Below, piece after piece: positions 51,600 to 62,915 of a stretch of 64,000 nucleotides of DNA; within the stretch, counting starts at the first letter, position 1; each line of letters begins with the position of its first letter. The DNA is taken from contig CAXTVI010000003.1 of the NCBI GenBank assembly GCA_964247695.1, positions 1-64,000 of the forward strand, read 5' to 3'. A model generated the notes under the pieces. It was not told the DNA's origin, did not search any database, and saw only the letters and a program-made list of their open reading frames with translations. Made by a program: the position numbers and the translations under genes. The stretch is from Lichenicoccus sp964247695 (lineage in GTDB: Bacteria > Pseudomonadota > Alphaproteobacteria > Acetobacterales > Acetobacteraceae).

Positions 51600-52397
51600 A
51601 TGTTCATTGCCGGCAAGCTGCTGACCATGGCGCTGCTGCCGACCGCCCTGCTGGTCGAGTGCGTCGTGCTGGGCCTGTTGCTCAGGCGCTGGCGCGGCGG
51701 CCGCCTGCTGGCGGCACTCGGCGCCACCGGGCTGGCTGGCTGCCTGCTGCTGCCGGTGGACGGCTGGGCAATCCGGCCACTCGAGGACCGTTTCCCGCAG
51801 GTGACGAGCCCGCCGCGGGATGTCGACGGCATCGTGGTGCTCGGCGGCGGCATCGACGACCTGACCAGCCTGGATCGTGGCACTCCGATCCTGACCTCGG
51901 CCGGCAACCGCATCACCAGCTTCGTGATGCTGGCGCATCTCTATCCAAAGGCGCGCCTCGTGTTTACCGGCGGCTCGGGCAGCATCGTGCAGGGTGTCAG
52001 CAACGAGGCACGCTACGCCCGCGAGATGTTCGAGCAGCTCGGCCTGCCCCCGGCGCGCATCACCTTCGAGAACCGCTCCCGCACGACCTGGGAGAACGCC
52101 GTCATGACGGGAGCCCTGGTGCATCCGAAGCCGGGCGAGCGCTGGGTGCTGCTGACCTCGGCTGCCCACATGCCGCGTTCTGTCGGCGTGTTCCGGCGCG
52201 CCGGCTGGAGCGTGCTGCCCTGGCCGGTCGGCTACCTCTCGCGCGACCGGATCGCGAGCTGGCCGCTCTCGCTCGGCGGCAAGCTCGCGACGCTCGACTG
52301 GGCGGCGCATGAATGGTTCGGCCTCGTCGCCTACCGGCTTGCCGGACACAGCAGCGCCTTCTTCCCTGGTCCCGATCCCGCGCCGGCGGCGGGATGA
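51600..52397 (+). CDS. YdcF/DUF218 family membrane protein
   Basis: A 265-residue protein with two N-terminal membrane segments, then a DUF218 domain with D-G-I-V-V-L-G-G-G-I near 75, F-T-G-G-S-G-S, E-N-R-S-R-T-T-W-E-N-A and L-T-S-A-A-H-M-P-R-S. The family includes ElyC/SanA-like envelope proteins. It is followed within 5 bp by the MFS gene. Confidence 0.83.
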   Translation: MFIAGKLLTMALLPTALLVECVVLGLLLRRWRGGRLLAALGATGLAGCLLLPVDGWAIRPLEDRFPQVTSPPRDVDGIVVLGGGIDDLTSLDRGTPILTSAGNRITSFVMLAHLYPKARLVFTGGSGSIVQGVSNEARYAREMFEQLGLPPARITFENRSRTTWENAVMTGALVHPKPGERWVLLTSAAHMPRSVGVFRRAGWSVLPWPVGYLSRDRIASWPLSLGGKLATLDWAAHEWFGLVAYRLAGHSSAFFPGPDPAPAAG

Positions 52398-52401
52398 TCC
52401 G

Positions 52402-53832
52402 GTGAGCGTGCAGGAGCTGCCTCCCGGACCGGTGCCCCCCGGCGCCGGGCAGGCCGGATTGCCGGAGGACGGGCTGGCTTTTCCGCGCCGGGCCTGGGCG
52501 ATGCTCACGGTTGGCCTCGCGGTGGGCATGGCGGTGCTCGACGGCTCGATCTCCAACGTGGCGCTCCCCACGATCGCCGCCGGCCTGCACGCGAGCCCCG
52601 CCGCCTCGATCTGGGTGGTCAACGCCTACCAGCTCGCCATCACGGTCAGCCTGCTGCCGCTGGCCTCGCTCGGCGAGATCCTCGGCTACCAGCGCATCTA
52701 CCGCGCGGGCCTCGCCCTGTTCGTGGCGGCCTCGCTCGCCTGCGCGCTGTCGCACACGCTGCTGACGCTGACGCTGGCGCGCGTCCTGCAGGGATTCGGC
52801 GCCGCCGGCGTGATGAGCGTGAACGGCGCGCTGATCCGCTTCATCTTCCCGCACCGCATGCTCGGGCGCGCGGTCGGCTACAACACCATGGTGGTGGCGA
52901 TCGCCTCGGCCGCGGGCCCGACCGCTGCCGCCGCCATCCTCTCGGTCGCGACGTGGCCGTGGCTGTTCGCGGTCAACGTGCCGATCGGCGTCCTGGCCCT
53001 GGCGGTGGCATTCGGCAGCCTGCCGGCGACCCCGCGCGCGGAACGCCGCTTCGATGCCTCCAGCGCCGCCCTGAGTGCCGCGACCTTCGGCCTGCTGATC
53101 GCCGCGATCGACGGCGTCGGCCATGCGACGGCGATCCTGCCGGTGCTCGCCATGCTGGGTCTCGCCGTGGTCTGCGGCACCGTGCTGGTGCGCCGGCAAC
53201 TGGCGCGCCCGGCGCCGCTGCTGCCGGTGGACCTGCTGCGCATCCCGATCTTCGCGCTGTCCATCCTGACCTCGATCGCCTCGTTCGCGGCGCAGATGCT
53301 CGCCTTCGTGTCGTTGCCGTTCTTCATCCAGGACGAGCTCGGCCGCACCGCGGTGCAGACCGGCCTGCTGCTCACGCCCTGGCCACTGACGCTCGCGGTG
53401 GTGGCGCCGCTGGCTGGCCGGCTGTCCGAGCGCTACCCCACCGGCCTGCTCGGCGGCCTCGGGCTGCTGACGCTGGCCATCGGCCTGCTGCTGCTGGCCG
53501 GCTTGCCGGCCCATCCGGGCGACCTGGCCCTGGTCTGGCGGCTCGCCTTGTGCGGCGCCGGCTTCGGGCTGTTCCAGGCGCCGAACAACCGGACCCTGCT
53601 GCAGGCCGCCCCACGTGCGCGCGCCGGCGGCGCGAGCGGCATGCTTTCGACCGCGCGCCTGCTCGGACAGACCTGTGGCGCGGCCCTGGTGGCGATGATC
53701 TTCGCACTCGCGCCCGCCACCGGGACCCGGTTGTCGGTCGAAGTGGGGGCGGGCTTCGCGCTGGTCGCGGCCCTGGTCAGCAGCCTGCGGATCATGACCC
53801 GGAGCCCGGGCGCCCCGGGCGCCGGGTCCTGA
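52402..53832 (+). CDS. MFS transporter, DHA2 (14-helix) type
   Basis: A 476-residue multidrug-efflux-like permease. Motif D1 is in M-A-V-L-D-G-S-I-S-N-V-A-L-P and motif C-like glycines are in the fifth segment. About fourteen hydrophobic segments are present, as expected for EmrB-like exporters. No EmrA partner is adjacent. The GTG at 52402 is the likely start; its ribosome-binding site is weak. Confidence 0.85.
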   Translation: MSVQELPPGPVPPGAGQAGLPEDGLAFPRRAWAMLTVGLAVGMAVLDGSISNVALPTIAAGLHASPAASIWVVNAYQLAITVSLLPLASLGEILGYQRIYRAGLALFVAASLACALSHTLLTLTLARVLQGFGAAGVMSVNGALIRFIFPHRMLGRAVGYNTMVVAIASAAGPTAAAAILSVATWPWLFAVNVPIGVLALAVAFGSLPATPRAERRFDASSAALSAATFGLLIAAIDGVGHATAILPVLAMLGLAVVCGTVLVRRQLARPAPLLPVDLLRIPIFALSILTSIASFAAQMLAFVSLPFFIQDELGRTAVQTGLLLTPWPLTLAVVAPLAGRLSERYPTGLLGGLGLLTLAIGLLLLAGLPAHPGDLALVWRLALCGAGFGLFQAPNNRTLLQAAPRARAGGASGMLSTARLLGQTCGAALVAMIFALAPATGTRLSVEVGAGFALVAALVSSLRIMTRSPGAPGAGS

Positions 53833-53841
53833 AGGCAGCCG

Positions 53842-54099
53842 TCAGGAGCCGGCGGGTCGCTGGCGCATGTTCCACAGGCGCTGGTGCGTCACGATCAGGC
53901 CCTCCATGAGGTGCCGGCGTGCCATGACAGGCTCCGCCTGGTTGTTGCCCAGCACGGTCTCCGCCAGTTCCAGCAGGCGCTGCGCCACGTCGAGCTCGCC
54001 TTGCTCGCAGGCCTGATGCGCCGCGCCGAGGATGCGCTCGGACAGCTGCCGCCCCTGTCTCGGGGCCGATACGATGAGAGGACCGGGTTGCGTCGCCAT
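53842..54099 (-). CDS. small conserved hypothetical protein
   Basis: An 85-residue, mostly helical protein (I-L-G-A-A-H-Q-A-C-E-Q-G-E-L-D-V-A-Q-R-L, then L-I-V-T-H-Q-R-L-W-N-M-R) that looks like short alphaproteobacterial proteins of unknown function encoded near surface-structure genes. It has no signal or membrane segment. Convergent with the MFS gene. Confidence 0.55.
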   Translation of the reverse strand: MATQPGPLIVSAPRQGRQLSERILGAAHQACEQGELDVAQRLLELAETVLGNNQAEPVMARRHLMEGLIVTHQRLWNMRQRPAGS

Positions 54100-54183
54100 G
54101 CCCGGCTACGGAGCATGCGGGCCATCGGATGCGAGGCTGAGCTCTGGCAGAGTTCACGATCGGTGCAGAGTGTTGACTTCGGT

Positions 54184-55971
54184 TCAGGCCGCCAGGCGGC
54201 TGAAGGCGAGCGGCTGCTGGTACGGCAGAGTGTTGACGACGCGCACCTCGAGGAAGGTGTCCGGGCCGCTGGCCGCCGGCAGATCCAGCCGGGCCGCGCC
54301 GTCGGTCCAGCGCAGGCCGCCCTCGGCCGCGTGCCAGCCTTCAAGCTCGATCGTGTCGGCGGGCGCGGGCGCATCGAGCAGGCCGTTCCAGAACACGATC
54401 GTGCTGACCTGCACGCCGAGGGTGCGTCGGTCATCGACGAACGGACCGATGACGATGGCCGGGACCGAGACGCGGGACAGCAGCTGGACCGGCCTTGTGC
54501 CGGGCGGGATGTGGAAGATGTGCCGGCCGCCATCGTTCCACAGCGCGGCGATCTGCCGGCCGCCCTCCAGCCGCAGCCGCAGCCGCGGGTCGGCCGTCAG
54601 TTCGAGCGGCGCGCGCTGATCCGGCCAGCCGCTGGCGGCGGCGCGGGCGTCCAGGCATTGCCAGAGCGGCTCGACAGTGGCGCGGTCCGTCTGCACCGGG
54701 GCGCACGCCGTGTGACGGTTCGGGGCCTGCCCGTGTGGCGTCGCGGCAGGTGGCGCTGGCTCGCGTCCGGCCAGGGCTGCCGCGAAGATGCCGCGATTGC
54801 CGGTGTCCAGGTAGCTTTCGGCGGTCAGGCCCTCCGCGATCAGGATACCATGCTGCTCGAGTTCGACATGGTGGAAGCTGAACGCTCCGACCGAGCGGTC
54901 GACGAAGATGCTGCGGCCGTTGACCAGCATGCGGGCCGGCACCAGCCGGCCATCGACCAGGATACAATGTTCGGGGGTCACCAGCAGGTCGCGACGCGGT
55001 ACGCCGTCCGACAGCGCGCCGGCCCTGAAGCGCACCGGGTGGGCGCCGGTGCGCCGGATTGCCGACCGGTCCAGTGTGCGGCTGCCGATCCACCGGATCG
55101 GCCGGTGGACGATCTGCCCGCCGGTCAGGGTGGCGACCATGTCGCCGATCGCGAGCGCCTCGACCGCGACCTCGCCCTGCTCGGTCAGGATGCGCGTGCC
55201 GGCGAGGAAGCAGGTATAGAGCTCGGTGCCGCCGTTGCCGTCGCTCTCCAGGTGGATCTTGCTGGAGCTGTTGAAGTCGGTGAAGCTGAAGAGCGTCTTG
55301 GTGCCGGCAGCGTTGGTGATTGTCAGCGCCGTGCCGTTGACGGCAACGAGGTCGCCCTTGGCCCAGACCAGCGACCCGATATCGATGGTGTCGGCCGCAC
55401 CGAAGCCCGTGATGGAGGCACCGAAGGCGGCGCCGGCCACGTTCAGGTTGAGCGTGATCGGAGTGGTGTCACCAAAGACGATCGCGCCGGAGCCGCCCAC
55501 ACTATTGGTGATGGTCATGTTGGCGGAGCGGGTGAGATCGTAGGTGTTGCTGCCGGAGATGGTGTTGATGAACAGGCTGCCGCCCTGCACGTCGACAGTG
55601 CCGCTGCCGCTGGCGACGCCTGTGATGGTCAGCAGCCCCTGGTCGATGAGCGTGGTGCCCGCAAGATCCAGGGAGGAGGCGCTGACGCTGCCGGTCGTGC
55701 CGATGCCCACCGCACTGCCGCCGGCCGCAATGATCCCGTTGGTGACGCTGAGCCGGCCGAGGACCTGCAGTGTCGGGCTGCTGCCGGTGCCGCCCAGGCT
55801 TAGGCTGTTGATCGCGTACGGCCGGTCGGTGTTGGTGATGACCACCGAGAACGGCCCGGTCCCCATGATGGACAGGTTGCTGCCCGCGCCGGGCACGACC
55901 CCCGTCGACCAGTTGCCGGCCACGTCCCAATAGTTGGTTCCGGTCGTGTTGCCGGTCCATGTGGTGGTCAT
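54184..55971 (-). CDS. secreted Hint-domain protein
   Basis: A 595-residue protein. Residues 1-260 form a Ser/Thr/Gly-rich beta-helix or repeat region of the autotransporter-passenger type. A Hint (hedgehog/intein) module follows, beginning C-F-L-A-G-T-R-I-L-T-E-Q-G-E-V and including D-L-L-V-T-P-E-H-C-I-L-V-D-G. A C-terminal region of about 220 residues completes it. Hint modules can cleave themselves at the N-terminal Cys. No signal peptide is visible, so export may use a type I or other route. The ATG at 55971 follows AAGGGG. It lies 140 bp after the TadG-like gene. Confidence 0.82.
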   Translation of the reverse strand: MTTTWTGNTTGTNYWDVAGNWSTGVVPGAGSNLSIMGTGPFSVVITNTDRPYAINSLSLGGTGSSPTLQVLGRLSVTNGIIAAGGSAVGIGTTGSVSASSLDLAGTTLIDQGLLTITGVASGSGTVDVQGGSLFINTISGSNTYDLTRSANMTITNSVGGSGAIVFGDTTPITLNLNVAGAAFGASITGFGAADTIDIGSLVWAKGDLVAVNGTALTITNAAGTKTLFSFTDFNSSSKIHLESDGNGGTELYTCFLAGTRILTEQGEVAVEALAIGDMVATLTGGQIVHRPIRWIGSRTLDRSAIRRTGAHPVRFRAGALSDGVPRRDLLVTPEHCILVDGRLVPARMLVNGRSIFVDRSVGAFSFHHVELEQHGILIAEGLTAESYLDTGNRGIFAAALAGREPAPPAATPHGQAPNRHTACAPVQTDRATVEPLWQCLDARAAASGWPDQRAPLELTADPRLRLRLEGGRQIAALWNDGGRHIFHIPPGTRPVQLLSRVSVPAIVIGPFVDDRRTLGVQVSTIVFWNGLLDAPAPADTIELEGWHAAEGGLRWTDGAARLDLPAASGPDTFLEVRVVNTLPYQQPLAFSRLAA

Positions 55972-56111
55972 GCGCAGCCCCTTTGACGCGAGCGGCCTGC
56001 GCGTGGTCCTGCCGCACCAGGGCGGCCGGGCCTGCGGTTGCAACCACGATGGCCGACCCTAGCCGGTTCCATACCGTTTTGCCACCGGAACATCCAGGAC
56101 GCCGGCCATGT

Positions 56112-57542
56112 TCAGTCCGCGACGCGCGCGGCGGTGTTGAGCGCCTGTGTCAGCATCGTCTGCATCGTCGCCAGGATCGCGGCGGGGTCGCTGGCCTGGA
56201 AGAAGTTCGCGGGATAGCGCGCGCAGGCCTGCAACGCCGCGAGCACCGGACTGGACGCGGCCGGTTCCACGTACTGCTTGTCGTTGGAGAGGTAGAACGG
56301 ATTGGGCAGCGGCAAGTATGGCGTGTACAGCACGAAGACATTGAAGCCCTTGTTCCAGAACTGCGTGCAGAGCTGCTCGTTGGTGGCGCTCGTCATCGGC
56401 CCCATGATCCGGCTGCCGGGTGTGTCCTCCATTCCGTCGGTGACGATGAACAGGTTCTTGCGCGCCTTCGCGGCGGTGGTGCCGTCGCCCGCCGCGGTGA
56501 CGTCGGCGTCGAGTTCGGCGGCTGCCGAGGCAAAGTTGGTGTTCCCGCCATTCGGCGCGAGATTCGGCGGCACGTTCTGCACCGTTGTCAGCGCGGTCGC
56601 GAGATCGTTGCCGGCCTCTCCGGCCCCCGCGACCGGATAGAGCGGCTGCATCGTGCTGTTGAACTGGTAGATGCCGACCAGGAACTGGCCCGGCGCCTGT
56701 TGCCGGGTCTGCAACGTCGTCACCACCTGGGCGGCAGCCTGCTGCACCACATCCAGCCGCAACTGGATCGCAGGCACCAGCGAGCGCGCCAGTCCGTAAT
56801 AGTCGTTGCTGGGGTTGCTGGCATCGTTGTGGCAGGCGAACGCGCATGGTGCGTTCGGCACGCTGCCATTGGTGCAGATCGCGGGGTTGGTCCTGGAGAT
56901 ACCCACGAAGCTGGCCGGCTCGATGCAGGCCGCCCCGGTATAGGCCGGATCGCAGACGCCGTTCGACCAGGCATAGGCCGACATCGCCTGCCCCTCGTTG
57001 GCGCTTTGCGCGCTGCACGGGGTGGCCCGCTCCAGGGCCACGATGTCGGCGGTGCTGGCGCCGATCAGCATCGAGGACGAGTTGTCGAGCAGCATCAGGA
57101 CCTCGACATACGCATTCGAGATCACCGCGGTCGCGGTGCCGCTGATCGGCCATGTGCCGAGGTTCAGCGGCCCGAGGAACGGCACGGTGACCGATCCGGC
57201 ATAGGTCGCAAGCGCGGTGAAGGTGCTCGGAGAGGCGCTGTACTTCACCGTGACCGTCGCCAAGGCAACGCCATGCACCGGCGTCCCGAGCTGCGCCGTG
57301 AACCAGGCCCGCCCCGCGGTCGCGCCGGCCTGTTGCAGGGCTGTCGCCGAGACGCCGCCTGCGGCATAGGCGACCGACGCCGCGCGCACCGCCTGCATGG
57401 CGGCGGCGTCAATGGCCAGGTCGGCCTGCGCCCGGGTCTCGTCGTAGATGCTGTAGTCGATGGCGAGGCCTACGATCATGACGAGCGGCAGCATGGCGAG
57501 TGCCATGATCACGGCCACGGCGCCGCGGTCGTTTTGGATCAT
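56112..57542 (-). CDS. TadG-like pilus assembly protein with von Willebrand-type region
   Basis: A 476-residue protein with an N-terminal TadE/G-type helix (G-A-V-A-V-I-M-A-L-A-M-L-P-L-V-M-I-V-G). The extracellular part contains a vWA-like fold with the metal site L-D-N-S-S-S-M-L and I-V-T-D-G-M-E-D. The many cysteines in the middle suggest disulfides. It is the last gene of the Tad operon and overlaps the upstream pseudopilin gene by 4 bp. Confidence 0.82.
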   Translation of the reverse strand: MIQNDRGAVAVIMALAMLPLVMIVGLAIDYSIYDETRAQADLAIDAAAMQAVRAASVAYAAGGVSATALQQAGATAGRAWFTAQLGTPVHGVALATVTVKYSASPSTFTALATYAGSVTVPFLGPLNLGTWPISGTATAVISNAYVEVLMLLDNSSSMLIGASTADIVALERATPCSAQSANEGQAMSAYAWSNGVCDPAYTGAACIEPASFVGISRTNPAICTNGSVPNAPCAFACHNDASNPSNDYYGLARSLVPAIQLRLDVVQQAAAQVVTTLQTRQQAPGQFLVGIYQFNSTMQPLYPVAGAGEAGNDLATALTTVQNVPPNLAPNGGNTNFASAAAELDADVTAAGDGTTAAKARKNLFIVTDGMEDTPGSRIMGPMTSATNEQLCTQFWNKGFNVFVLYTPYLPLPNPFYLSNDKQYVEPAASSPVLAALQACARYPANFFQASDPAAILATMQTMLTQALNTAARVAD

Positions 57543-58267
57543 GGCGTGTAGCCCGAGCATTTGCCGGCGCCGCCGGCCTGGTTGGCGATGTCGTAGCGGG
57601 TGTACTGGTCGGTGCTGGCTGCACCCGGAGCGGCGCTGCGGATCGGCCAGTAGCCGGTCGCCCAGAAGTCGAACGGGCCGGATGCGACGCCGAAGAACAT
57701 CGGCGTGAACTGGTAGTCGACATCGACCACCAGGATCGGCGCCGGTGTCGCCATCCCGAGCACCGGCAGCGAGAGCAGGCTGGTCGCGGCACTGGTGACG
57801 GTCGCAACCGGGATCGGCGCCGGGAAGCAGCTTCGTGTGATCGCCGCAAAATTGGCCAGCCCGTGCCCGGCATAGGCGACGCTCCAGACGAGCTGGGGCG
57901 TCATGCTGCACGGCCTCGAGGGCGTCGCAACGCAGGCCTTGTTCACCGGCACGAAGTTCACCGAGGACATGACGACATAGGTCCGGCCGGCAAGGGCGCC
58001 GCTGCGCAGCCAGGGGATGGCCGCGAAGATGCCGGACAGCGTCTGCTGCACCTGGGCGACGGTCAGCGAGGTGGTGCGGTCCGGCTGCACCGCCAGGCTG
58101 CTGGCGGAGACCGGGATGCTGTGCGCCGCGTTCCAGACCTGTTCCTGCACGATCATCGCGCGCGCGAGGTCGAACACGCCGAGACTGAGCAGGATCAGGA
58201 CCGGGGCGACCAGCGCGAACTCGAGCGAAGCGACACCGCGGCGCGCCTGCCTCAGGTGCCCTAGCAC
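57539..58267 (-). CDS. TadE-like pseudopilin (second copy)
   Basis: A 242-residue protein with the TadE motif R-R-G-V-A-S-L-E-F-A-L-V-A-P near residues 9-22 and a single membrane helix. The mature part is periplasmic. The GTG at 58267 overlaps the upstream gene by 7 bp. With the upstream TadE and downstream TadG it forms the pseudopilin set of a Tad pilus. Confidence 0.8.
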   Translation of the reverse strand: MLGHLRQARRGVASLEFALVAPVLILLSLGVFDLARAMIVQEQVWNAAHSIPVSASSLAVQPDRTTSLTVAQVQQTLSGIFAAIPWLRSGALAGRTYVVMSSVNFVPVNKACVATPSRPCSMTPQLVWSVAYAGHGLANFAAITRSCFPAPIPVATVTSAATSLLSLPVLGMATPAPILVVDVDYQFTPMFFGVASGPFDFWATGYWPIRSAAPGAASTDQYTRYDIANQAGGAGKCSGYTP

Positions 58268-58860
58268 GGAGCCGACGAGCCTGCGGGCGCCGCGGACGGC
58301 GCGTATGCCTCGCTGACGATGCCGACGGTGGCGAGCGTCGCATGCACCGTGCTGCCCTGGTATTGAACGCCGAAGCCGTTCGACAGCAGGCTGCCGATGA
58401 AGGACGGCCCGACATAGATCGCGCTGACCAGCAGCAACTGCGATGGTCCGCTGTTGCAGAAGCTGCCGCCGCCATAGGACGAAAGGTCGAGCTGGCCGTT
58501 CGTCATCGGCAGGCTGCCCGTCGTGTAGTCGTAATAGTCCTGCGCCGGGCCGGGCGAGAGCCGCCGGATGCTGACATACACGTTGCCGCAGGACAGCAGG
58601 CCGGCGAGGGCGGGACACATGACGCCGCTGATGAACGAGCTGCCGGTCAGGTTCTGCGCATTTCCGGTCTGCACCTCGCGCGACGCACGCTGCAGCGCGC
58701 CGTCCAGCGCGGCCTGGGTGAACAGGTCGTAGGAGAGCTCGAAGACCAGCAGCAGCATCGCGAGGAACGGCACCGCAACAAGCGCGAACTCGATGGCGGC
58801 GGTGCCGGAGCGAGCCGCGAGGGCGCGCGCAGCATGGCGGCGGAGGTCAGTCCGGCGCAC
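58261..58860 (-). CDS. TadE-like pseudopilin
   Basis: A 199-residue pseudopilin with S-G-T-A-A-I-E-F-A-L-V-A-V-P near residues 18-31, the TadE prepilin-like segment with the conserved Glu. It starts at GTG 58860 and overlaps the TadD-like gene by 14 bp. Two cysteines lie in the periplasmic part. Confidence 0.82.
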   Translation of the reverse strand: MRRTDLRRHAARALAARSGTAAIEFALVAVPFLAMLLLVFELSYDLFTQAALDGALQRASREVQTGNAQNLTGSSFISGVMCPALAGLLSCGNVYVSIRRLSPGPAQDYYDYTTGSLPMTNGQLDLSSYGGGSFCNSGPSQLLLVSAIYVGPSFIGSLLSNGFGVQYQGSTVHATLATVGIVSEAYAPSAAPAGSSAPC

Positions 58861-59611
58861 TGCGCAGGGACTCGTACGCGTTCACCGCGGCGGCCACCTG
58901 TGCCGCGGGAAGATCGTGCCGCAGCACGCGTGCCGCCCGGTCCTGGTGCCCCGCGAGGGCTTCCGCCAGCGCATAGTCCTGGCGTATCCTGCTTCCCGCA
59001 TCGGCGGCTCGCGCCAAGGGCCCGAGCAGGTGCAAGGCGTCGTCCGGATGGCCCGAAACCGCCAGCGACAGGCCGAGGTCAGCCTGCGCCGAAACCAGGG
59101 TCGGATCCAGGGCGAGCGCCCGGCGATAGGCAGCCTCGGCCTGGGGGGCGCGGCCCTGCAGGTCGAGGGCGACACCGAGATCGGTTTGGATGCGCGCATC
59201 CTGCGGCATCCTGCGGGCCAGGCCCTGCAACTCGGCCAGTGCCGCCGCTGGATCTGTCGCGAGGTGCAGCCGGGCCAGTCCGAAGCCGGCCTCCAGGTTT
59301 CTTGGCGCGTCCGCGAGGATCCGGCGGAAGCTGGCTTCGGCGGCCTGCGGATGACCCAGCGCCGCATTGGCCCGTGCCAGCCGCAGCAGCACCTCGATGT
59401 CGCGCGGCCGCTGCGCCGCGAGTTCCTGCATGATCTGCAGCGCGGCCTCCGGAGCGCCGCTGGCCAGTTCGATGTCGGCCACCTTGAGGTCGTGCTCGGC
59501 CTGCGACGAGGCTGGGGACGCGGTGCAGCTACAGAGCGCCCAGCACCCGAGCAGGCACAGCAGCGAGGCGAGCGGCCGGGACCTGTTCATGCAGAAGGGC
59601 AGGCGGGTCAT
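58847..59611 (-). CDS. TadD-like TPR lipoprotein
   Basis: A 254-residue protein with a lipobox-like L-C-S-C after a signal segment and at least four TPR repeats (for example A-L-G-H-P-Q-A-A-E-A-S-F-R-R-I-L-A-D-A-P). TadD acts as a pilotin for the Tad secretin. The ATG at 59611 has GAGG 9 nt upstream; the ATG at 59590 is the alternative. Confidence 0.82.
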   Translation of the reverse strand: MTRLPFCMNRSRPLASLLCLLGCWALCSCTASPASSQAEHDLKVADIELASGAPEAALQIMQELAAQRPRDIEVLLRLARANAALGHPQAAEASFRRILADAPRNLEAGFGLARLHLATDPAAALAELQGLARRMPQDARIQTDLGVALDLQGRAPQAEAAYRRALALDPTLVSAQADLGLSLAVSGHPDDALHLLGPLARAADAGSRIRQDYALAEALAGHQDRAARVLRHDLPAAQVAAAVNAYESLRSAPD

Positions 59612-59621
59612 GCAGGATGCC

Positions 59622-60584
59622 TCAATGGTGGCTGCCGAACACGCTGCTGATCTGCAGCATGGCGGGCCCGACAACGACGATGAAGATGCAGGGCAGGATG
59701 AACAGGATCATCGGGAAGGTCAGCATCACCGGCAGCCGGGCCGCGCGTGCCTCGAAGCGGGTCATGCTCTCCTGGCGCATCTCGACGGCGAGCGTGCGCA
59801 GCGCCTGGCCCAGCGGCGTGCCGAACTGGATCGCCTGATTGAGCGTGGCCCCGAGGCGGCGCAGGCTCTCGAGTCCGGTGCGGATGCCGAGATTGGCCAG
59901 GACCTGCGAGCGATCGGTGATCAGGCGCATCTCGTTCGAGGTGACGCGGAGTTCGCGCGCGACCTCGGCATGCGCATGGATCATCTCGTCGGCGACCCGT
60001 TCGATGCCTGGCTCCAGGCCGAGGCCGGCCTCGGTGCAGATCACCAGCATGTCGAGCGCATCCGGAATGCCGGCCTCGAGACGGGCCAGGTAGGCGCTGC
60101 GCGTCCGGCGCAGGATGTAGTCCGGGGCGAGCAGCCCGGTCACCGCGCCGGCCACCGGCAGCAGCGCATGCCAGGGCGCATGCAGCGCGAGTGCTGCCGC
60201 GAGCAGCCAGGACAGCAGCAGCAGCGCACCGCATCCGAGCACCTTGGCGCCGATGAAGAGCGCCAGCGCGTTGCTGCCCGGCAATCCGGAGGTGCTGAGC
60301 GTGCGCGACAGTTGCGCAAGCGTCGCCGCCGGCAGCAGGCCGCTCTGCGACAGCAGCCGCCCGACCAGCGCCACCGCTTGCAGGGCCGCGTCCTCGCGCG
60401 CCGGCGCATCCGCCGCCACGGCCATGCCAGCCGCCACCCGTATAGACGCTATGCGCCGGGCAAGCCTGCGACGGGCGCGATCCCGGGCGAGCATGACCAC
60501 GCAGCCGAGCAGCACCGCGGCGAGGATCGCGGCGCCGCATCCCAGCAGGATCTCGCGCGCGAACGGGTGGCCGTCCCGGATCAT
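59622..60584 (-). CDS. TadC-like inner-membrane platform protein
   Basis: A 320-residue type II secretion F-family protein. It has membrane segments near the N-terminus, centre and end, plus the cytoplasmic F domain with D-A-L-D-M-L-V-I-C-T-E-A-G-L-G-L. It partners TadB to form the platform that the TadA ATPase drives. Confidence 0.87.
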   Translation of the reverse strand: MIRDGHPFAREILLGCGAAILAAVLLGCVVMLARDRARRRLARRIASIRVAAGMAVAADAPAREDAALQAVALVGRLLSQSGLLPAATLAQLSRTLSTSGLPGSNALALFIGAKVLGCGALLLLSWLLAAALALHAPWHALLPVAGAVTGLLAPDYILRRTRSAYLARLEAGIPDALDMLVICTEAGLGLEPGIERVADEMIHAHAEVARELRVTSNEMRLITDRSQVLANLGIRTGLESLRRLGATLNQAIQFGTPLGQALRTLAVEMRQESMTRFEARAARLPVMLTFPMILFILPCIFIVVVGPAMLQISSVFGSHH

Positions 60585-60588
60585 CGGC

Positions 60589-61541
60589 TCACGCCAGGGA
60601 GCGGTTGGTGATCTGCTGCATCATGACCAGGCCGACACTCAGCGAAGCGGCGGCCGCGGCGAGCAGCTTCAGGCCGGACGAGGTCGTGAACAGCACCGAC
60701 ATGTAGGTCGGATTGCTGATGAACAGCAGCACGCCCACCACGAACGGCAGGCCGCCCAGCACGTAGCAGCTCGCGCGCGCCTCCGCGGCCAGCGCATGTC
60801 CGCGCTCGCGCGCCGCCACCCGCTTGCGCACCGTGTCGGCGAGGGTCTCCAGCGTTTCCGCCAGTCCGCCGCCGGTCTGGCTCTGCAACGTCAGCGCGGT
60901 TGCGAAGAACCGGTATTCGGTGAGCTCGTTGCGGGCCCCCATCGCACGCAGGGCTTCCGCGAGCCCGAGCCCGATCGTGACCTCTTCGGCCAGTTGCCGG
61001 AACTCGGCGGCCGTCGGGTCGGGTGCCTCCTCGGCGATGAGCGCGATCGAGCGCCCCAGCGGCACGCCGACGCGAACCGCACGCACGATCATGCCGAGCG
61101 CGTCTGGGAACTGCCGGAACAGCGTCGCGCTGCGCCGCCTGTTGCACCGGCGATAATACAGGCGGCTCAGGACGATCCACAGCGCGGGTGCCGCCAGCAG
61201 CCCCGGGGCGCCCAGGACGCGCAGCCCGAGCAGGCCGGCGACCATGGCACCTGCTCCCGCGATCGCCAGGACCCGGGAGAACGCGACGGCGTATTGCATC
61301 CGGCGTACCCGCCTGTAGCCGAACACGGCCTCCATCCGGAGGGTGGCGAGGGAGCCGGCCTGCGGCTTGCCAGGCTCGGACCCGGAACCGGCCTCGGCCG
61401 GACGGTGCGGCGCGGTGATGGCGGCGAGGCGATGCGCGACCGCCTCGCGCGCGGTGCGGTTCTCGTTCAGCAGGAAGCCGATCCCGCAGGCCGGCACGCC
61501 GCCCGCGCAGATCGCGGCGAGCGAGAGCAGCGCCAGACGGT

Positions 61542-61545
<4 letters not shown>
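60589..61545 (-). CDS. TadB-like inner-membrane platform protein
   Basis: A 318-residue T2SSF-domain protein. F-P-D-A-L-G-M-I-V-R-A-V-R-V-G-V-P-L and E-Y-R-F-F-A-T-A-L-T-L-Q-S-Q-T-G-G-G-L-A-E-T-L are typical of TadB. It overlaps tadA by 4 bp. Confidence 0.88.
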
Positions 61546-62907
<1,362 letters not shown>

Positions 62908-62915
<8 letters not shown>

